Shown piece by piece: positions 36,311-47,597 of a stretch of DNA of 64,000 nucleotides. Numbering within the stretch: position 1 is the stretch's first letter; the number at the start of each line of letters is the position of its first letter. The notes beneath the pieces were generated by a model, which did no database searches, had not been told where the DNA came from, and saw only the letters and a program-made list of their open reading frames with translations. The position numbers and the translations under genes were made by a program. Source of the stretch: Torymus aiolomorphi (taxonomy: Eukaryota; Arthropoda; Insecta; Hymenoptera; Torymidae). The stretch lies in the NCBI GenBank assembly GCA_036365515.1, contig CM070877.1, positions 111,802,011-111,866,010 of the forward strand, given 5' to 3'.

Positions 36311-36361
36311 TTTGCGCGAGCAGGTTCTGTTCTATTCTGGACACACCCTTATGCATTAGGG

Positions 36362-36627
36362 TAAGTCCAGAATAGGTGCAGAAGTGCGTTTGCGTTCATG
36401 CAGCTGTCTGCATGCAGCTGCTTCGAGCAGAAGTCAGGAGGGTGTACTCTAATTAGTGCCAACTGCGGAAAAACTGCGAAAATCAAATGAAAGGCAATAT
36501 AACCTTACAGCGTATCTCTTTTCGCAGTTTTTTCCCGCAGTTGGCACTAACTGGAGTACATCCTCCTGACTTCTGCTCGAAGCAGCTGCATGAACGCAAA
36601 CGCACGTCTGCACCTATTCTGGGCTTA
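36362..36627. mobile_element. Foldback MITE, about 266 bp
   Basis: The termini are TAAGTCCAGAATAGGTGCAG and its near-inverse. The arms include 'tgcgtttgcgttcatgcagc' and 'gaagtcaggagg', and meet near 36500. A separate short hairpin (36333-36376, 'tattctggac') abuts the left end. Confidence 0.75.
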
Positions 36628-36790
36628 GGCTGCGTCTACAATATGATGTCAACACTAGCGTAAATGCGCAAGTTTTAGTAATTTTAGTGGAAATCAAATA
36701 ATATCTAGTAATTTTGAACCTATATTACTAGCTTTTTACTTGATTTCAACTAGAAATTTAATTAATTTACATCCTATTGTAGACACGGCC
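36628..36790 (+). mobile_element. Foldback MITE with TTA duplication (Harbinger-like)
   Basis: Termini GGCTGCGTCTACAATA and, inverted, GGCCGTGTCTACAATAGG. TTA lies on both sides (36625-36627, 36791-36793), as for PIF/Harbinger. It is directly joined to the preceding element. Confidence 0.65.
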
Positions 36791-36799
36791 TTACCCTTA

Positions 36800-37055
36800 T
36801 GCCCCATCTACAGCCTCACGCAAAAACTGTGCGTGCACGCAAATCTCACTAGATTTTGCTAGAGCTAGTTGTGCAAACAACCTTGACTAAAAATTGCCGC
36901 ACTTTGTCTCCAGAGAACCATCCAATAAAATTGTTTGTTAGAGGTTACAAAACAGTTTTGATTTTTAATCAAGGTTGATTGCACGCCTTATTCTAGTGAA
37001 ATCAAGTGAAATTTGCGTGCACGCACAGTTTCTGCATGAGGTTGTGGAAGGCTCT
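36800..37055 (+). mobile_element. Foldback MITE, family CTACARCC, copy 1
   Basis: The arms carry CTACAGCCTCACGCAAAAAC and its inverse, then 'gtgcgtgcacgcaaat' and a central 'cttgactaaaaattgcc'. A second copy in opposite orientation is at 62656-62911. Its right end touches the CCC terminus at 37057. Confidence 0.75.
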
Positions 37056-38222
37056 TCCCACACAGCATGTATTAATTCTGAAAGGATTCTGAAAGAATGC
37101 ATGAAATAATTTTATTCTTTCAGAAATCATTCAGTGAAAGGATTCTGTAATAATGCTATGTCCGGGGTATTTTCCTTTCAGAATTAATTCAATGGAATAA
37201 TTCAAAAATAATTTATAATATCATTGCAAAATTTATTCAATAGAAGATTTCTGAAAGGATTCATGGATTATTACCAAAAGGTTACTAAAAGATATTTCAA
37301 AATTATTTCCTGAAATAATTCTGAAAGGAAAATACCCCGGACATAGCATCATTACAGAATCCTTTCACTGAATGATTTCTGAAAGAATCTTTCAGAATCC
37401 TTTCAGAATTAATATCACATATTATTGCAGAATCCTTTCAATGAAAGATGTCTGAAAGGATTCAGGAATTAATTTTGTGAATTAATTCGAAAATATTATG
37501 AAAATATTACTAACAAGAAATTTGGAAGACGGATAAATCCCGTATTATTACAGAATCCTTCCAATGAAAGATGTCTCAAAGGATTCAGGAATTAATTTGT
37601 GAATTAATTCCTGAATCCTTTCAGACATCCTTCATTGAAAGGATTCTGTAATAATACGTGATTTATACTGTTCGAAATTTCTTTTTAGTAATATTTCCAT
37701 AATATTTTCGAATTAATTCACAAAATTAATTCCTGAATCCTTTCAGACATCTTTCATTGAAGGATTCTGCAATAATACGTTATTTATACTCTTTGAAATT
37801 TCTTTTTAGTAATATTTCCATAATATTTTCGAATTAATTCACAAAATTAATTCCTGAATCCTTTCAATGAAAGATGTATGAAAGGATTCAGGAATTAATA
37901 TTGTGAATTAATTCGAAAATATAATGGAAATATTACTAACAAAAAATTTCGAAGGTTATAAAATCATGTATTATTGCAGAATCCTTTCAATGAAAGATTT
38001 TTGGAAGGATTCAGGAATAAATATTGTGAATTAATTAGAAAATATTTAGTAAATATTACTAACAATAAATTTCGAAGGGTATATATAATCCCGTATTTGA
38101 AGGTACATTTTTATAATTTAGAATATTATTTAAATAATATTCTAACTATTTTTACATATATTTTACATTGTTAATAATTTTACACTATTTTATCGCAGAA
38201 AAAAACGCAGAAAAATTTTTTA

Positions 38223-38299
38223 CATGATGGAGATTCGAACCCGGGTCGCTTGGGTACTACGCAAATACGCTATCCATTACGCTATCGCTCGCTTGTTAG
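38223..38299 (-). pseudogene. tRNA-Arg-like sequence (degenerate)
   Basis: Minus strand: an A box TAGCGTAATGGATAGCG, an anticodon arm with loop TTGCGTA (U33, anticodon GCG) and a B box GGGTTCGAATCTCC. The GCGTAATGGATAGCG segment resembles the D arm of tRNA-Arg. The acceptor ends do not pair and the T stem is weak, so this is a tRNA-derived relic or SINE head, not a working tRNA. Confidence 0.6.
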
Positions 38300-38311
38300 A
38301 TCATTTCATTT

Positions 38312-40105
38312 TTTTCATTATATACTGCAATATGAGTGATACAGAAAATTTATTCTTAATATTACTTTATTTTTTAATATTAACTTTGATCAATTAATTC
38401 ATAGTTATTTAATACTTTTAGTTTATTAAATATTGTATTAAGTCGATGTGAAATGTGTGTGTATAAAGGGAGCTCTTCCTTACCGACGTTATGAGTTTTT
38501 ACATTTTTTTGATCTTAGATTCAACTTTTGATGAATGAAGCTCTTCACTGCACTCCGTAATTGCATAAATAATACACCTATAAATTTTTCAGAAATTCTG
38601 TTCATTATTTTTCATAAAAAACTGGTAGAAAATTTTTCAACCCGTTTCCTGTAAAATCTATAACGAGCAATAACTTGAAAATTTACACATAGTGTATTTT
38701 TGTCATTACGAAGGGCAATAAAGAGCTCTTTTCCCGAAATTCGATAAAAATAAAAAAATGATAATTGCATATAATGCAGAGATGAATAGAATGAGCTCTA
38801 CCTTACCGACGTTATTATTATTTGTAGTGTTTTCAATTTAGAATCAACTTTTAGAGTCAAAGGCTCTTTACTCTTGGCAGACGTATAAATAATATTTCTG
38901 TCGATTTTGAGGGGACTTCTAAACATTGTCATACTGAAAGAATACTATTATGAATAATAATAAAAAAAACCGCTGCCAATTCATTGGCACGTAGCTTCCT
39001 CAAACTTGATTTACTGATTCCTTTAATTAATTTTTACTTCCAATATTTAAAATTTCATACTTTATTTTGTACGATGTAAACGGCTTTTCTCTTTCAAATG
39101 CTACCCATCACATTCAGATACATAGAGCCATCCTCAATACATTTAAAAAAAATTGGGAAAATTTTATGGAAAATATTAACTTGAAATTTTTTTAAATATC
39201 TTTGAAATTTAAGGACCAATCATTTTGCCCGAATAACTCGACCGAAAACTATCCAAAATCCACCTCTACGAGGAATTTTGAAGCGCTTAAGTCAATTTTT
39301 ACTCCCGCAATAGTTGGACATACCAAACTCATTTTTTTCATTTTTCAATGTTTACGTTTTTATTAATAACAAAAGAACCGTAATAGCTAGACAAATAATT
39401 TTTTAGAAAATATAGGTCTTGAAATTCTCTTTCGAATGCCGCCCACCCGATTCAAATACATAAAGCCGTTCTCGAGAAATTACGATTTAAAAAAAAAAAG
39501 TGAAAAAAATTTTAACCTCAAATATCTCCGAAATTTATGGATCAATCCTTTTGCCCAAAGAACTCAATCGATTGTGATACAAAAATGTACCACTAAAAAA
39601 ATTTCAAACTGATTAAGCCAATTTTACTCTAGTTATTGAACGACAAAAAAAAAACACTTTTTTTTATAAATTATTTTTTTCTCCAAAAATAATGAATAAA
39701 AAAACCTAAAAATTTAGTAAGTTATAGTACTCAGTATTCTTTATAACCAAAAAAATATTCATGTTAATATCTTTTTTTAATTTGAAATATAACCTATTTA
39801 CTAAAAATGACTTTTTCATGAATAACTTATTACGAAATATAGCTAACGGCTTTTTTTTTTTTTTTAAATTGTAGAAAATTTTATTCTGCATACAGAGAAT
39901 TTATCGTATATAAATAATATTTGTTCTAAATATAAAAAAAATTGAAAATAAAAATTTTGAAAATTTAAAAATGGCGATAAAAAACAAAAAAATCGATTTT
40001 GACAAAAATAAAATATTGACCCCAATTGTTGAAGCAAAATCTGAAAAAATGATCACTCTCTCGTTAAAATCGGTTGAGTAGATCATGAGATATCAGAGTA
40101 TACGG

Positions 40106-40155
<50 letters not shown>

Positions 40156-40662
40156 CCATACGGACATTTTCTAAAAATGGTGTATTTCGATTCCAAATTT
40201 TCTATACAACATTCCTAAGACATTATCTCACAAACTTTTTTTTTTACTATCACAAAGCTTCCTCTAGGAGGAAGCAATATTGCTTATTTTAAGTACCTAT
40301 ATTATTCATCTTTAAATGTTTTTTTTCCTTTTATTTTAAGTTTTTATATTCTTACATTAACTTTTCAAATTAATATTTTTCGCAATTAGTAAATGTTTCA
40401 ATCTATCTTAGTTCACAAAAACGAAAAATTATATACCCCCCACACATTTTAATACGTTCTTTAATAGGATCATACGAATGTAGAAAACAATGGTCGACTA
40501 AATCCGATCATTATCCAATCATTTCATTTTTTTCATTATATAGTGCAAAATGACTGACAAAATAAATTAGAATATTTATTTCTAATATTTCTTTATTTTT
40601 TAATATTAACTTTGTTTAATTAGTATATACTTATTTAGTAAGTTTTGTTTATTAAATATTGT
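38312..40662 (+). repeat. Pair of direct repeats of about 140 bp (38312-38445, 40517-40662)
   Basis: Both have 'atcatttcatttttttcatt', 'tttattttttaatattaac' and 'tttattaaatattgtattaa'. They bracket about 2.1 kb that includes the CA-anchored repeat. This is either a long duplication or terminal repeats of an inserted unit. Confidence 0.55.
39020..40275 (+). repeat. CA-anchored dispersed repeat, copy 3 (longest)
   Basis: It has repeated blocks 'caaatatctccgaaatttatgg', 'ccttttgcccaaagaactc' and 'gaatgccgcccacc', then (CA)n at 40114-40153, 'catccatacggacattttc' and an 'aagcttcctctaggaggaagc' end. It matches 12420-13110 (inverted) and 2746-3165. Only short, unconvincing ORFs. Confidence 0.65.
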
Positions 40663-40849
40663 ATTAATTAGGACTTATTTGATTGAAACAAATTCGAATT
40701 AAAAACAAAATAAATACATTATACGATGCCTCTTATATACGGACGCTGCCCTTTTCGTGTTGAATACTTGCAATAATTTCTGAACTATTTTATGTTTTCT
40801 TTCAAAAAATCTTTTCAAGGTTCTTTCAGGAAGAATTCGTGTAAATATC

Positions 40850-42480
40850 TTTTTTGCTATTGTGTTTTAAAAAATTTTATTGTAACAATCTTTTTCAAAC
40901 GAATTCTAAATTATTTCTTGTATTAATTCACGTGAGTTTCCCGCAACATTTCATGAAATAATTCATGAAATTATTTTCAATAGATATTGAATTATCTTTG
41001 TGAATGATTAATTTTTATCATTCTGAAATTATTTCTGAATTATTTCGTGATATAATTCTTGACATGATTGCTGAATTGTTATGTTTTCTTTAAAAAATCT
41101 ATTAATTCACACGAGTTTCCCGGAAGATTTCATGAAATAATTCATGTAAGATTTTTGAATAGATATTGAATTATTTTTGTGAATGATTAATTTGTATCTT
41201 TCTGAAATTATTTCTGAATTATTGCATGAAAGAATACTTGCAATAATTTCGAAATTATTTTATGTATTCTTTCAAAAAATCTTTTCAAAGTCCTTTCAGA
41301 ATTAATTCGTGTAATTATTTTTTTTGCTATTTTGTTTTAAAAAATTTTATTTTAAAAATCTTTTTCAAAAGAATTCAAAATTATTTCTTGTATTAATTCA
41401 CACGAGTTTCCCAGAAGATTTCATCAAATAATTCATGTAAGATTTTTGAATAGATACTGAATTATTTTTGTGAATGATTAATTTGTATCTTTCTAAAATT
41501 ATTTCTGAATTATTGCATGAAAGAATACTTGCAATAATTTCGAAATTATTTTATGTATTCTTTCAAAAATCTTTTCAAAGTCCTTCAGAATTAATTCGTG
41601 TAATTATTTTTTTGCTATTTTGTTTTAAAAAATTTTATTCTAAAAATCTTTTTCAAAAGAATTCAAAATTATTTCTTGTATTAATTCACACGAGTTTCCC
41701 AGAAGATTTCATGAAATAATTCATGTAAGATTTTTGAATAGATATTGAATTATTTTTGTGAATGATTAATTTGTATCTTTCTGAAATTATTTCTGAATTA
41801 TTGCATGAAAGAATACTTGCAATAATTTCGAAATTATTTTATGTATTCTTTCAAAAAATCTTTTCAAAGTCCTTTCAGTATTAATTCGTGTAATTATTTT
41901 TTTGCTATTTTGTTTTAAAAAATTTTATTTTAAAAATCTTTTTCAAAAGAATTCAAAATTATTTCTTGTATTAATTCACACGAGTTTCCCAGAAGATTTC
42001 ATGAAATAATTCATGTAAGATTTTTGAATAGATACTGAATTATTTTTGTGAATGATTAATTTGTATCTTTCTAAAATTATTTCTGAATTATTGCATGAAA
42101 GAATACTTGCAATAATTTCGAAATTATTTTATGTATTCTTTCAAAAAATCTTTTCAAAGTCCTTTCAGAATTAATTCGTGTAATTATTTTTTTTGCTATT
42201 TTGTTTTAAAAAATTTTATTCTAAAAATCTTTTTCAAAAGAATTCAAAATTATTTCTTGTATTAATTCACACGAGTTTCCCAGAAGATTTCATGAAATAA
42301 TTCATGTAAGATTTTTGAATAGATATTGAATTATTTTTGTGAATGATTAATTTGTATCTTTCTGAAATTATTTCTGAATTATTGCATGAAAGAATACTTG
42401 CAATAATTTCGAAATTATTTTATGTATTCTTTCAAAAAATCTTTTCAAAGTCCTTTTAGAATTAATTCGTGTAATTATTT
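40850..42480 (+). repeat. Tandem array, about five to six units of 290 bp
   Basis: Each unit has 'gaatgattaatttgtatc', 'gaatacttgcaataatttcg', 'ttcaaagtcctttcag', 'attcacacgagtttccc' and 'gaagatttcatgaaataatt'. The first units are the most diverged; the last four are nearly identical. Confidence 0.85.
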
Positions 42481-42671
42481 TTTGGTAACACTTTTTTTAT
42501 TTTTTTGGAAGATTTTTGAAAGTATTTTGTAAGGATTCCATATATTATTTTAAAAATTAATTTAAAATTAATTTTTTTTCCTTTTAAAATTCTTTCTAAA
42601 TCATTTCAATGTATTAATTCATGAATTATTTCATGTAATTATTTCAGTTTTCTTTCATGCTGTATGGGTTT

Positions 42672-42785
42672 TATACCGTATGCTGTATACGTTTACTACT
42701 CGTCGACTTTCCCGCTGATTGGTTGTTTTTTAAAGCTCAGCCAATCAGCGAGGAAGTCTACGAGTAGTAAACGCATACGGCATGC
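42672..42785. mobile_element. Foldback with CCAAT-type core
   Basis: Arms 'accgtatgctgtatacgttt' and its inverse ('acgcatacggcat'). The core has 'gctgattgg' facing 'ccaatcagcg', also found in 42893-43061. A wider pair ('aatgtggatcc' and 'ggatccacatt'-like) extends to about 42870. Confidence 0.55.
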
Positions 42786-42892
42786 AAATTGCAATGTGGA
42801 TCCACTGTCATAATACCAACCTACCTGCACCTTACTAGCGAATCCACATTGTAATTGATACGGCATGACTCCTTGTCGGTCGGGGGACTTAA

Positions 42893-43061
42893 GGGAGAAT
42901 GTACATAAGCGCTGCGCTACGCTGTCGCATTGATTACTTGTAGACCTCGTCGCTGATTGGCTAATATTTAAATGTTAGCCAATCAGCGAAGTTGTCTACA
43001 AGTAATCAATGCAACAGCGTAGCGCAGCTCAGCGTAGCGCAGCGCTTATGTATATTCTCCC
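42893..43061. mobile_element. 169-bp foldback MITE with TAA duplication
   Basis: Termini GGGAGAATGTACATAAGCGC and, inverted, GGGAGAATATACATAAGCGC. TAA lies on both sides (42890-42892, 43062-43064), as for PIF/Harbinger. It sits exactly at the left edge of the large inverted repeat. Confidence 0.72.
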
Positions 43062-43077
43062 TAAAGGCCCCTTCTCT

Positions 43078-43290
43078 GGGTACGTTCGGAAATGAAATTT
43101 CGGTTAGTAGTTAAGTTGGTACCCCTACGTTGAGCTAACCGAGCCGATGGGTACGTTCGGAAATGAAATTTCGGTTAGTAGTTAAGTTGGTACCCCTACG
43201 TTGAGCTAACCGAGCCGATGGGTACGTTCGGAAATGAAATTTCGGTTAGTAGTTAAGTTGGTACCCCTACGTTAAGCTAACCGAACCGAC
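43078..43290 (+). repeat. Three tandem 71-bp subterminal units
   Basis: Each unit starts GGGTACGTTCGGAAATG and ends 'ctaaccgagccgat'. The third is slightly diverged. The right arm has a single unit (62999-63068). Confidence 0.9.
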
Positions 43291-43906
43291 GTTCAGAGCA
43301 TGTAAACAATGGTTACGGTTAACGCATAGCTGACAGCTGTAAGAGACGCCTCACGGTCGGGTGATGGCAACACGAGCGCTCAACTCCAAAAGCCTTCCGG
43401 AGCACTCGGAGGCAGGCGATCAGGTTATGTTTCCTGTACTTTAATTTACAGAAATTGTAGTGAAGATGAGTTGACATTAAAAATATGCAGAAATGCGTTT
43501 TAGCAACGACGGAGAGAAAATTAGATAAGTATTTTACTTATTATTAAAATTATTTTGTGTATTTGAATAATTCTGAAAGCAATAAAATACTTTTGCATCA
43601 TTCAAATACTCAAAACATTCTTCGACAATATAAATTATGTTTTGAATAGATACTGTGTATGTTTTTCTTTTTATTTCAGAAGATTTTACATTCAATCAAA
43701 TAGACCAACAGATGTAAAGAAGAAAATAAGGACATGCATTAAGTTTACAGTCCTCAACCATCAAGATTGTTAAATAGTTATAAAAATTAGGCTTTAGTTT
43801 GAAAGAGTTAGTCTGTGCAATTAATCTCAAGCGTGGGGACATGAATTAACTCAATTTCAATTGACAACCCAAAGGAAATAATAAATCTTATGAGAATAAT
43901 TGGAAA

Positions 43907-44768
43907 CCTCAGTGGAAATTATAAAATGTATCAAAATGTACCAAAATGTATCAAAATGTATTAAAAGGTATCAAAGATATCAAAAGGTATTAAAGGGCAT
44001 CAAATTGTATGTAGAGGTTGCATTTCGTAACTTCTGTAGAACACTTTGATACCTTTTGATACCTTTTAATACATTTTGATACATTTATATACAAAATCAT
44101 TTTTCGATAAAAGAAAAAATTTATTGATGAAAGAAACATTTAGACACGCTCTGGTACACTTATATACATTTTAATAAATTTTCATACCTTTTGATACCTT
44201 TTAATACCTTTTAATACATTTTGATACCTTTTAATACTTTTTTGATACCTTTTCATACATTTATGAAAAAAATATTTTTTTACATTAAATTATTTTACAT
44301 TCTCATACATTTTTGTACATTTAGAAATACATTGACATATTTATGTACATTATGATACGTTTTAAATATATAGAAAATAATAGAAATAATATTTTAAATA
44401 TATAGGAAATATATAGAAAGGTATCAAAAGGTATTAATGAATATTTGTTTGTATAAATGTATAGAAATGTATCAAAATATATCAAAATGTACCAAAATGT
44501 ACACAAATATAGCAAAAGGTATCAAAATGTATGAAAAGGTTTTAAGATGTACCAAAAAGTGTTAATGTGTTTAATAGAATGATAAATAAATTAATACTAC
44601 ATTTTTTAATTTTTTTGAAAAGGTATCAAAATGTATCAAAAGGTATCAAAAGGTATTAAAGTGTGCTACAAAAATTACGAAATGCAACCTCTATATACAC
44701 GTAGGTACACTCTGATACCTTTTGATACATTTTGATACCTTTTCATACATTTAAAATTTCCACTGGGG
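43907..44768. mobile_element. CCC-terminus element A, 862 bp
   Basis: Termini CCTCAGTGGAAATTATAAAA and, inverted, CCCCAGTGGAAATTTTAAAT. The core is dozens of 'atgtatcaaaaggtatcaaa' variants, in both directions. The opposite arm (near 59993) gives the empty site 'ttggaaatgtc', so the duplication is AA. No coding capacity. Confidence 0.82.
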
Positions 44769-44855
44769 AATGTCTAGATGCGTCACCAAATATTAGCAAT
44801 AATGTGTAAGTGTAAATAAGTGAAAGCATCATAATATTCTATTTCGTGCTTTATG

Positions 44856-45133
44856 TTATGATTAGAAACAAGAAGGACAGCACGTAAAACTAATCAGTCA
44901 TCCAGTGCAGTTGCAATGTCTACTGATTATAGTGAAAAGTAATTTTACACTCTGTGTTATGTTAATGCAAAATCTTTAATGAAACATAAAAGCTCATAAG
45001 GATTCAACAGACTCGTCTCCTACACCTGATATAATGTGTACTGTGTGCACCTCAAATTATGATTTGATATACATATTAATATTCTTTTAGTGACTGATTA
45101 ATATTTAAAATTACAAGAATAGCATTAACAATA
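44856..45133. other. Loop of the large foldback
   Basis: Unpaired sequence between the left arm and the mariner. No gene is seen. Confidence 0.5.
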
Positions 45134-45199
45134 TACGTGGGCGGTTCAATAAGTCCGTGAATTTGAAATGAAAAACACTATTTATAACAAAAATTCCAA

Positions 45200-45782
45200 T
45201 TTATTTTTCAACATAGTCCCCTTTTAACCGTAAACATTTATTATAGCGGTACTAAAGCTTATTTATGCCCTCTAAAAAGTAATTTTTATCAAACTCCTCA
45301 AAATACTCATTTGTCGCAGCAATGATCTCTTCGTTCGACGAAAATCTTTTACCTCTAAGCCAAGCTTTCATGTTAGGAAACAAAAAATAATCGGAATGGG
45401 ATAAATCTGGGGAATAAGGTGGATGAGGAAGTATTTCGTAGTGTAAACTAAATAATTTGGCCGTTGCAATGGCACTCGTGTGAGCTGGTGCATTGTCGTG
45501 GTGGAAAAGCACTTTTTTTTCGCCAAATGGGGCCCCTTTTCCTTCAGTATGGCATCAAAGCGATCTAATAATGTGGCATAATACTCTCCTGTAATAGTGT
45601 TTCCCTTCTGGAAGTAATCGATTAAAATTATACCACGTGAGTCCCAAAAATTTGTGACCAAGACCTTACCGACTGATGGAACCGTTTTCGCTTTTTTCGG
45701 CGCAGATTTCCCAGACCCAGTCAATATTTTCGACTGATTTTTTGTTTCTGGCGTATAATAATGAATCCACATTTCATAAACA
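45200..45782 (-). pseudogene. Mariner transposase, C-terminal part
   Basis: After the pogo-like insertion the frame resumes at YEMWIHYYTPETK, then VTNFWDSRGII, and after a frameshift near 45510, FHHDNAPAHTS and PYSPDLSHSDYFLFP. These are the catalytic regions of D34D mariners. The second Asp (HDNAPAH) and the third (LSHSDYFLFP) are present. The first is not: the family's 'VDE' reads V-Y-E here. The C-terminal 'LRLKGDYVEK' end follows near 45210. Not functional. Confidence 0.85.
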
Positions 45783-47251
45783 GGGTAAATGTACCTATTA
45801 CTGCGGTACATCGACTTTTCTCACCTTTTTTCCACTGTTACTATTTACGTCTTGACTTTTAAATTTTGGGAAAAGGGTAAAATGATAAAATAGTTTTTCA
45901 TAAATATGTAAAAAAGTATTACAACCATTAAAAATAAATCTAACAATAAAATAATTAATAATTACGTAAAAGTGCTATTTTGTACGTTATTCTGCGGATG
46001 GATTTGGCGCTTGTCCCTATCACGGCGGGCCGCATGTCTCTATCACTGCGGGTAATATGAAGGCGAGTAAATTTAAAGGTTAGGTTACTTGATTAAATCA
46101 CTTTTTTTTTTTAATTTACATAAATAGGAATTTCTGCAAACACTGAACGTTTAAATAGATTCAGCGACACAGCAGTTTCATCACAGTTCTATAGATACAA
46201 GATTTATCAATATTCAATAACTCATTTTCTTTTAAATATGATTGTATTTCTTCAAAGCATTTACGTAATCCAAGCTCAGTAACTTTGGCTCGACAAAGGC
46301 TTACATTTTCTGTTAATCTTTGTGCTACATTTGTATGTCTTGATAAAAAACACTCAAACCAGTGTCGACCTGGTAAGTTACCTTTGAAAGGATTGCTCCT
46401 TTTCACGGATACAACATACAGACGTATACTTGCAAATAATTGGTCCTTAGTTATAGGAAAACCGTCTCTCGCACATTTGAAAATCCATTCAACTAAGTTA
46501 CTCTCTTCCTGTTCTGTCAATATTGGTTGTGCTCCAGGTTTCTTTTCTGCATACTTGCCCTGAACGCGTGCTCTAAATGTAGATTCTGGAACACCGTACA
46601 CGCGACTTGTTGATGCAATAGTTTTTCTTTCTCTTACAGTATTTACAGCGTCCCTCAAATTACTTTTAGAATAAATCATTCTTTTCTGCTCATTTCCTAG
46701 CACAGCGAAAACACGTATTGCTATCGCAAACGCGAGCATGACACCAAACTTTGGAGGTTAGGGAGAATCGACGTAGCACCGCCGTGATACGTACGCAAAC
46801 TGTATTCTTTAATCCACAGAATAGCGCACATCCACGATATTTAAGTACCTAATGCTGCGGCTCATTTATTTATAATTATAACGAAAAAAATTACCTTATC
46901 TATTGATAATACATTAAATTAAAGCCTCTAGTTGATGTGGAGGTAAAGAAACTAAAGAATAAATACATATTTTATTGATTTTTTATGATTTAGCCGAGGA
47001 CTCTTCGGTATCACGATTGGTACGAAAATGGCTGTTTCAAAGCCTTTTCACACTGTCTCAATTTGAAAATTTTTTTATTAATAAATAAATCAAAGAGAAT
47101 GGTTAATAATTGATACAAATCGATACATTATAATTATATCATACTAAGATAATTTTTTTCAAGTCGAAATATTATGTTTTGAAAGTATTATTCATCTGAA
47201 TTAAAAATTCCGTAGTGAACGGTACACCCGCAGTGATAGGTACATTTACCC
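45783..47251. mobile_element. Pogo-like element inserted in the mariner
   Basis: TIRs GGGTAAATGTACCTATTACT and, inverted, GGGTAAATGTACCTATCACT. CA flanks both sides (45781-45782, 47252-47253). Taking it out with one CA joins the mariner in frame (D-V-T then V-Y-E-M-W). CTATCACGGCGGG-like motifs at about 46016-46050, and inverted near 46780, could be inner transposase sites. It is about 1.47 kb, shorter than a full pogo, and its transposase is cut off. Confidence 0.75.
46161..46679 (-). pseudogene. Pogo/Jerky-type transposase, N-terminal part
   Basis: Start at MIYSKSNLRDAVNTV (46679). An ATG 60 nt upstream exists, but the extra residues are hydrophobic and unlike the family. Residues about 8-50 form a psq-type helix-turn-helix (TIASTSRVYGVPESTFRARV). 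Residues about 55-125 form a CENP-B-type DNA-binding domain (LTEQEESNLVEWI, GRHWFECFLSRH). It ends NIDKSCIYR; a shift of frame then gives CDETAVSL, the region of the first catalytic Asp of the DDE domain. The rest of the catalytic domain is missing, so this cannot transpose alone. Confidence 0.75.
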
Positions 47252-47597
47252 CAGTTACATCACGTTGCAAAAATTCCTTTGAATTACGTTGAAACATGCT
47301 CAGACGCAACCACACAAGCCCGCTTGTAATCAGCTGTGAGCAAACGCAGCACCCATCTTGCAGACAGCTTCCTCATGCCCAAACATTCACGTAAAATGTA
47401 CCATGCGCGCCCTACTGAAATGTTTACAGTCTCACTAATCTCACGCACTTTCAATCGATGATCGTTGAGTACAATGACGTAGATTTTATCGATCATTTCT
47501 TGAGAAGTCACCTCTTTTGGACGGCCAGGACACTCAGCGTCACTTTTGCTAATACGGCCGCAACGAAATTCAGTGAACCACTTATGAACCATGCCAT
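47252..47597 (-). pseudogene. Mariner transposase, N-terminal DNA-binding part
   Basis: DGMVHKWFTEFRCGRISKSD, then GRPKEV, LKVREISETVNISVGRAWYI and LSARWVLRLLTADYKR are the two helix-turn-helix regions and linker of the D34D mariner transposase. The frame ends RDVTG as it enters the pogo-like element. The first 50 or so residues are missing: the ATGATTTATC repeat element begins at 47598 inside the codon before Asp. Confidence 0.82.

Larger units (their letters stand above)
37057..42668. mobile_element. 5.6-kb CCC-terminus element with satellite cores
   Basis: The left terminus is CCCACACAGCATG and the right one, inverted, is CCCATACAGCATG. TT lies on both sides (37055-37056, 42669-42670). 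The left part (37057-38110) is built of variants of 'gaaaggattcaggaattaat', with an inner hairpin around ATGTCCGGGGTATTTTCC (37160-37345). The right part is a 290-bp tandem array. The middle holds a tRNA-like sequence, a duplicated 150-bp segment and a CA-anchored repeat. No transposase. The middle may be a later insertion, because it is bounded by direct repeats (38312 and 40517). Confidence 0.65.
43062..44855 (+). mobile_element. Left arm of a large old foldback element
   Basis: It matches 59186-63093 in inverse. Shared blocks from outside in: 'taaaggccccttctctggg', GGTACGTTCGGAAATGAAAT, 'caatggttacggtt', 'cacggtcgggtgatggcaac', 'gaagatgagttgacatt', 'gcatcattcaaatactc', 'caaccatcaagattg' and 'gtgctttatgttat'. 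Without insert A (43907-44768) the arm is about 930 bp. A 71-bp unit is present three times here and once on the right. Confidence 0.85.

Noticed and set aside
38223..38299. A functional tRNA gene
   Set aside because: A and B boxes are clear, but the acceptor stem cannot pair and the T stem has mismatches. Kept only as a tRNA-like relic.
40850..42480. Regular repeats considered as a CRISPR-like array
   Set aside because: The 290-bp units are head to tail with no unique spacers, in a eukaryotic setting. This is a tandem satellite.
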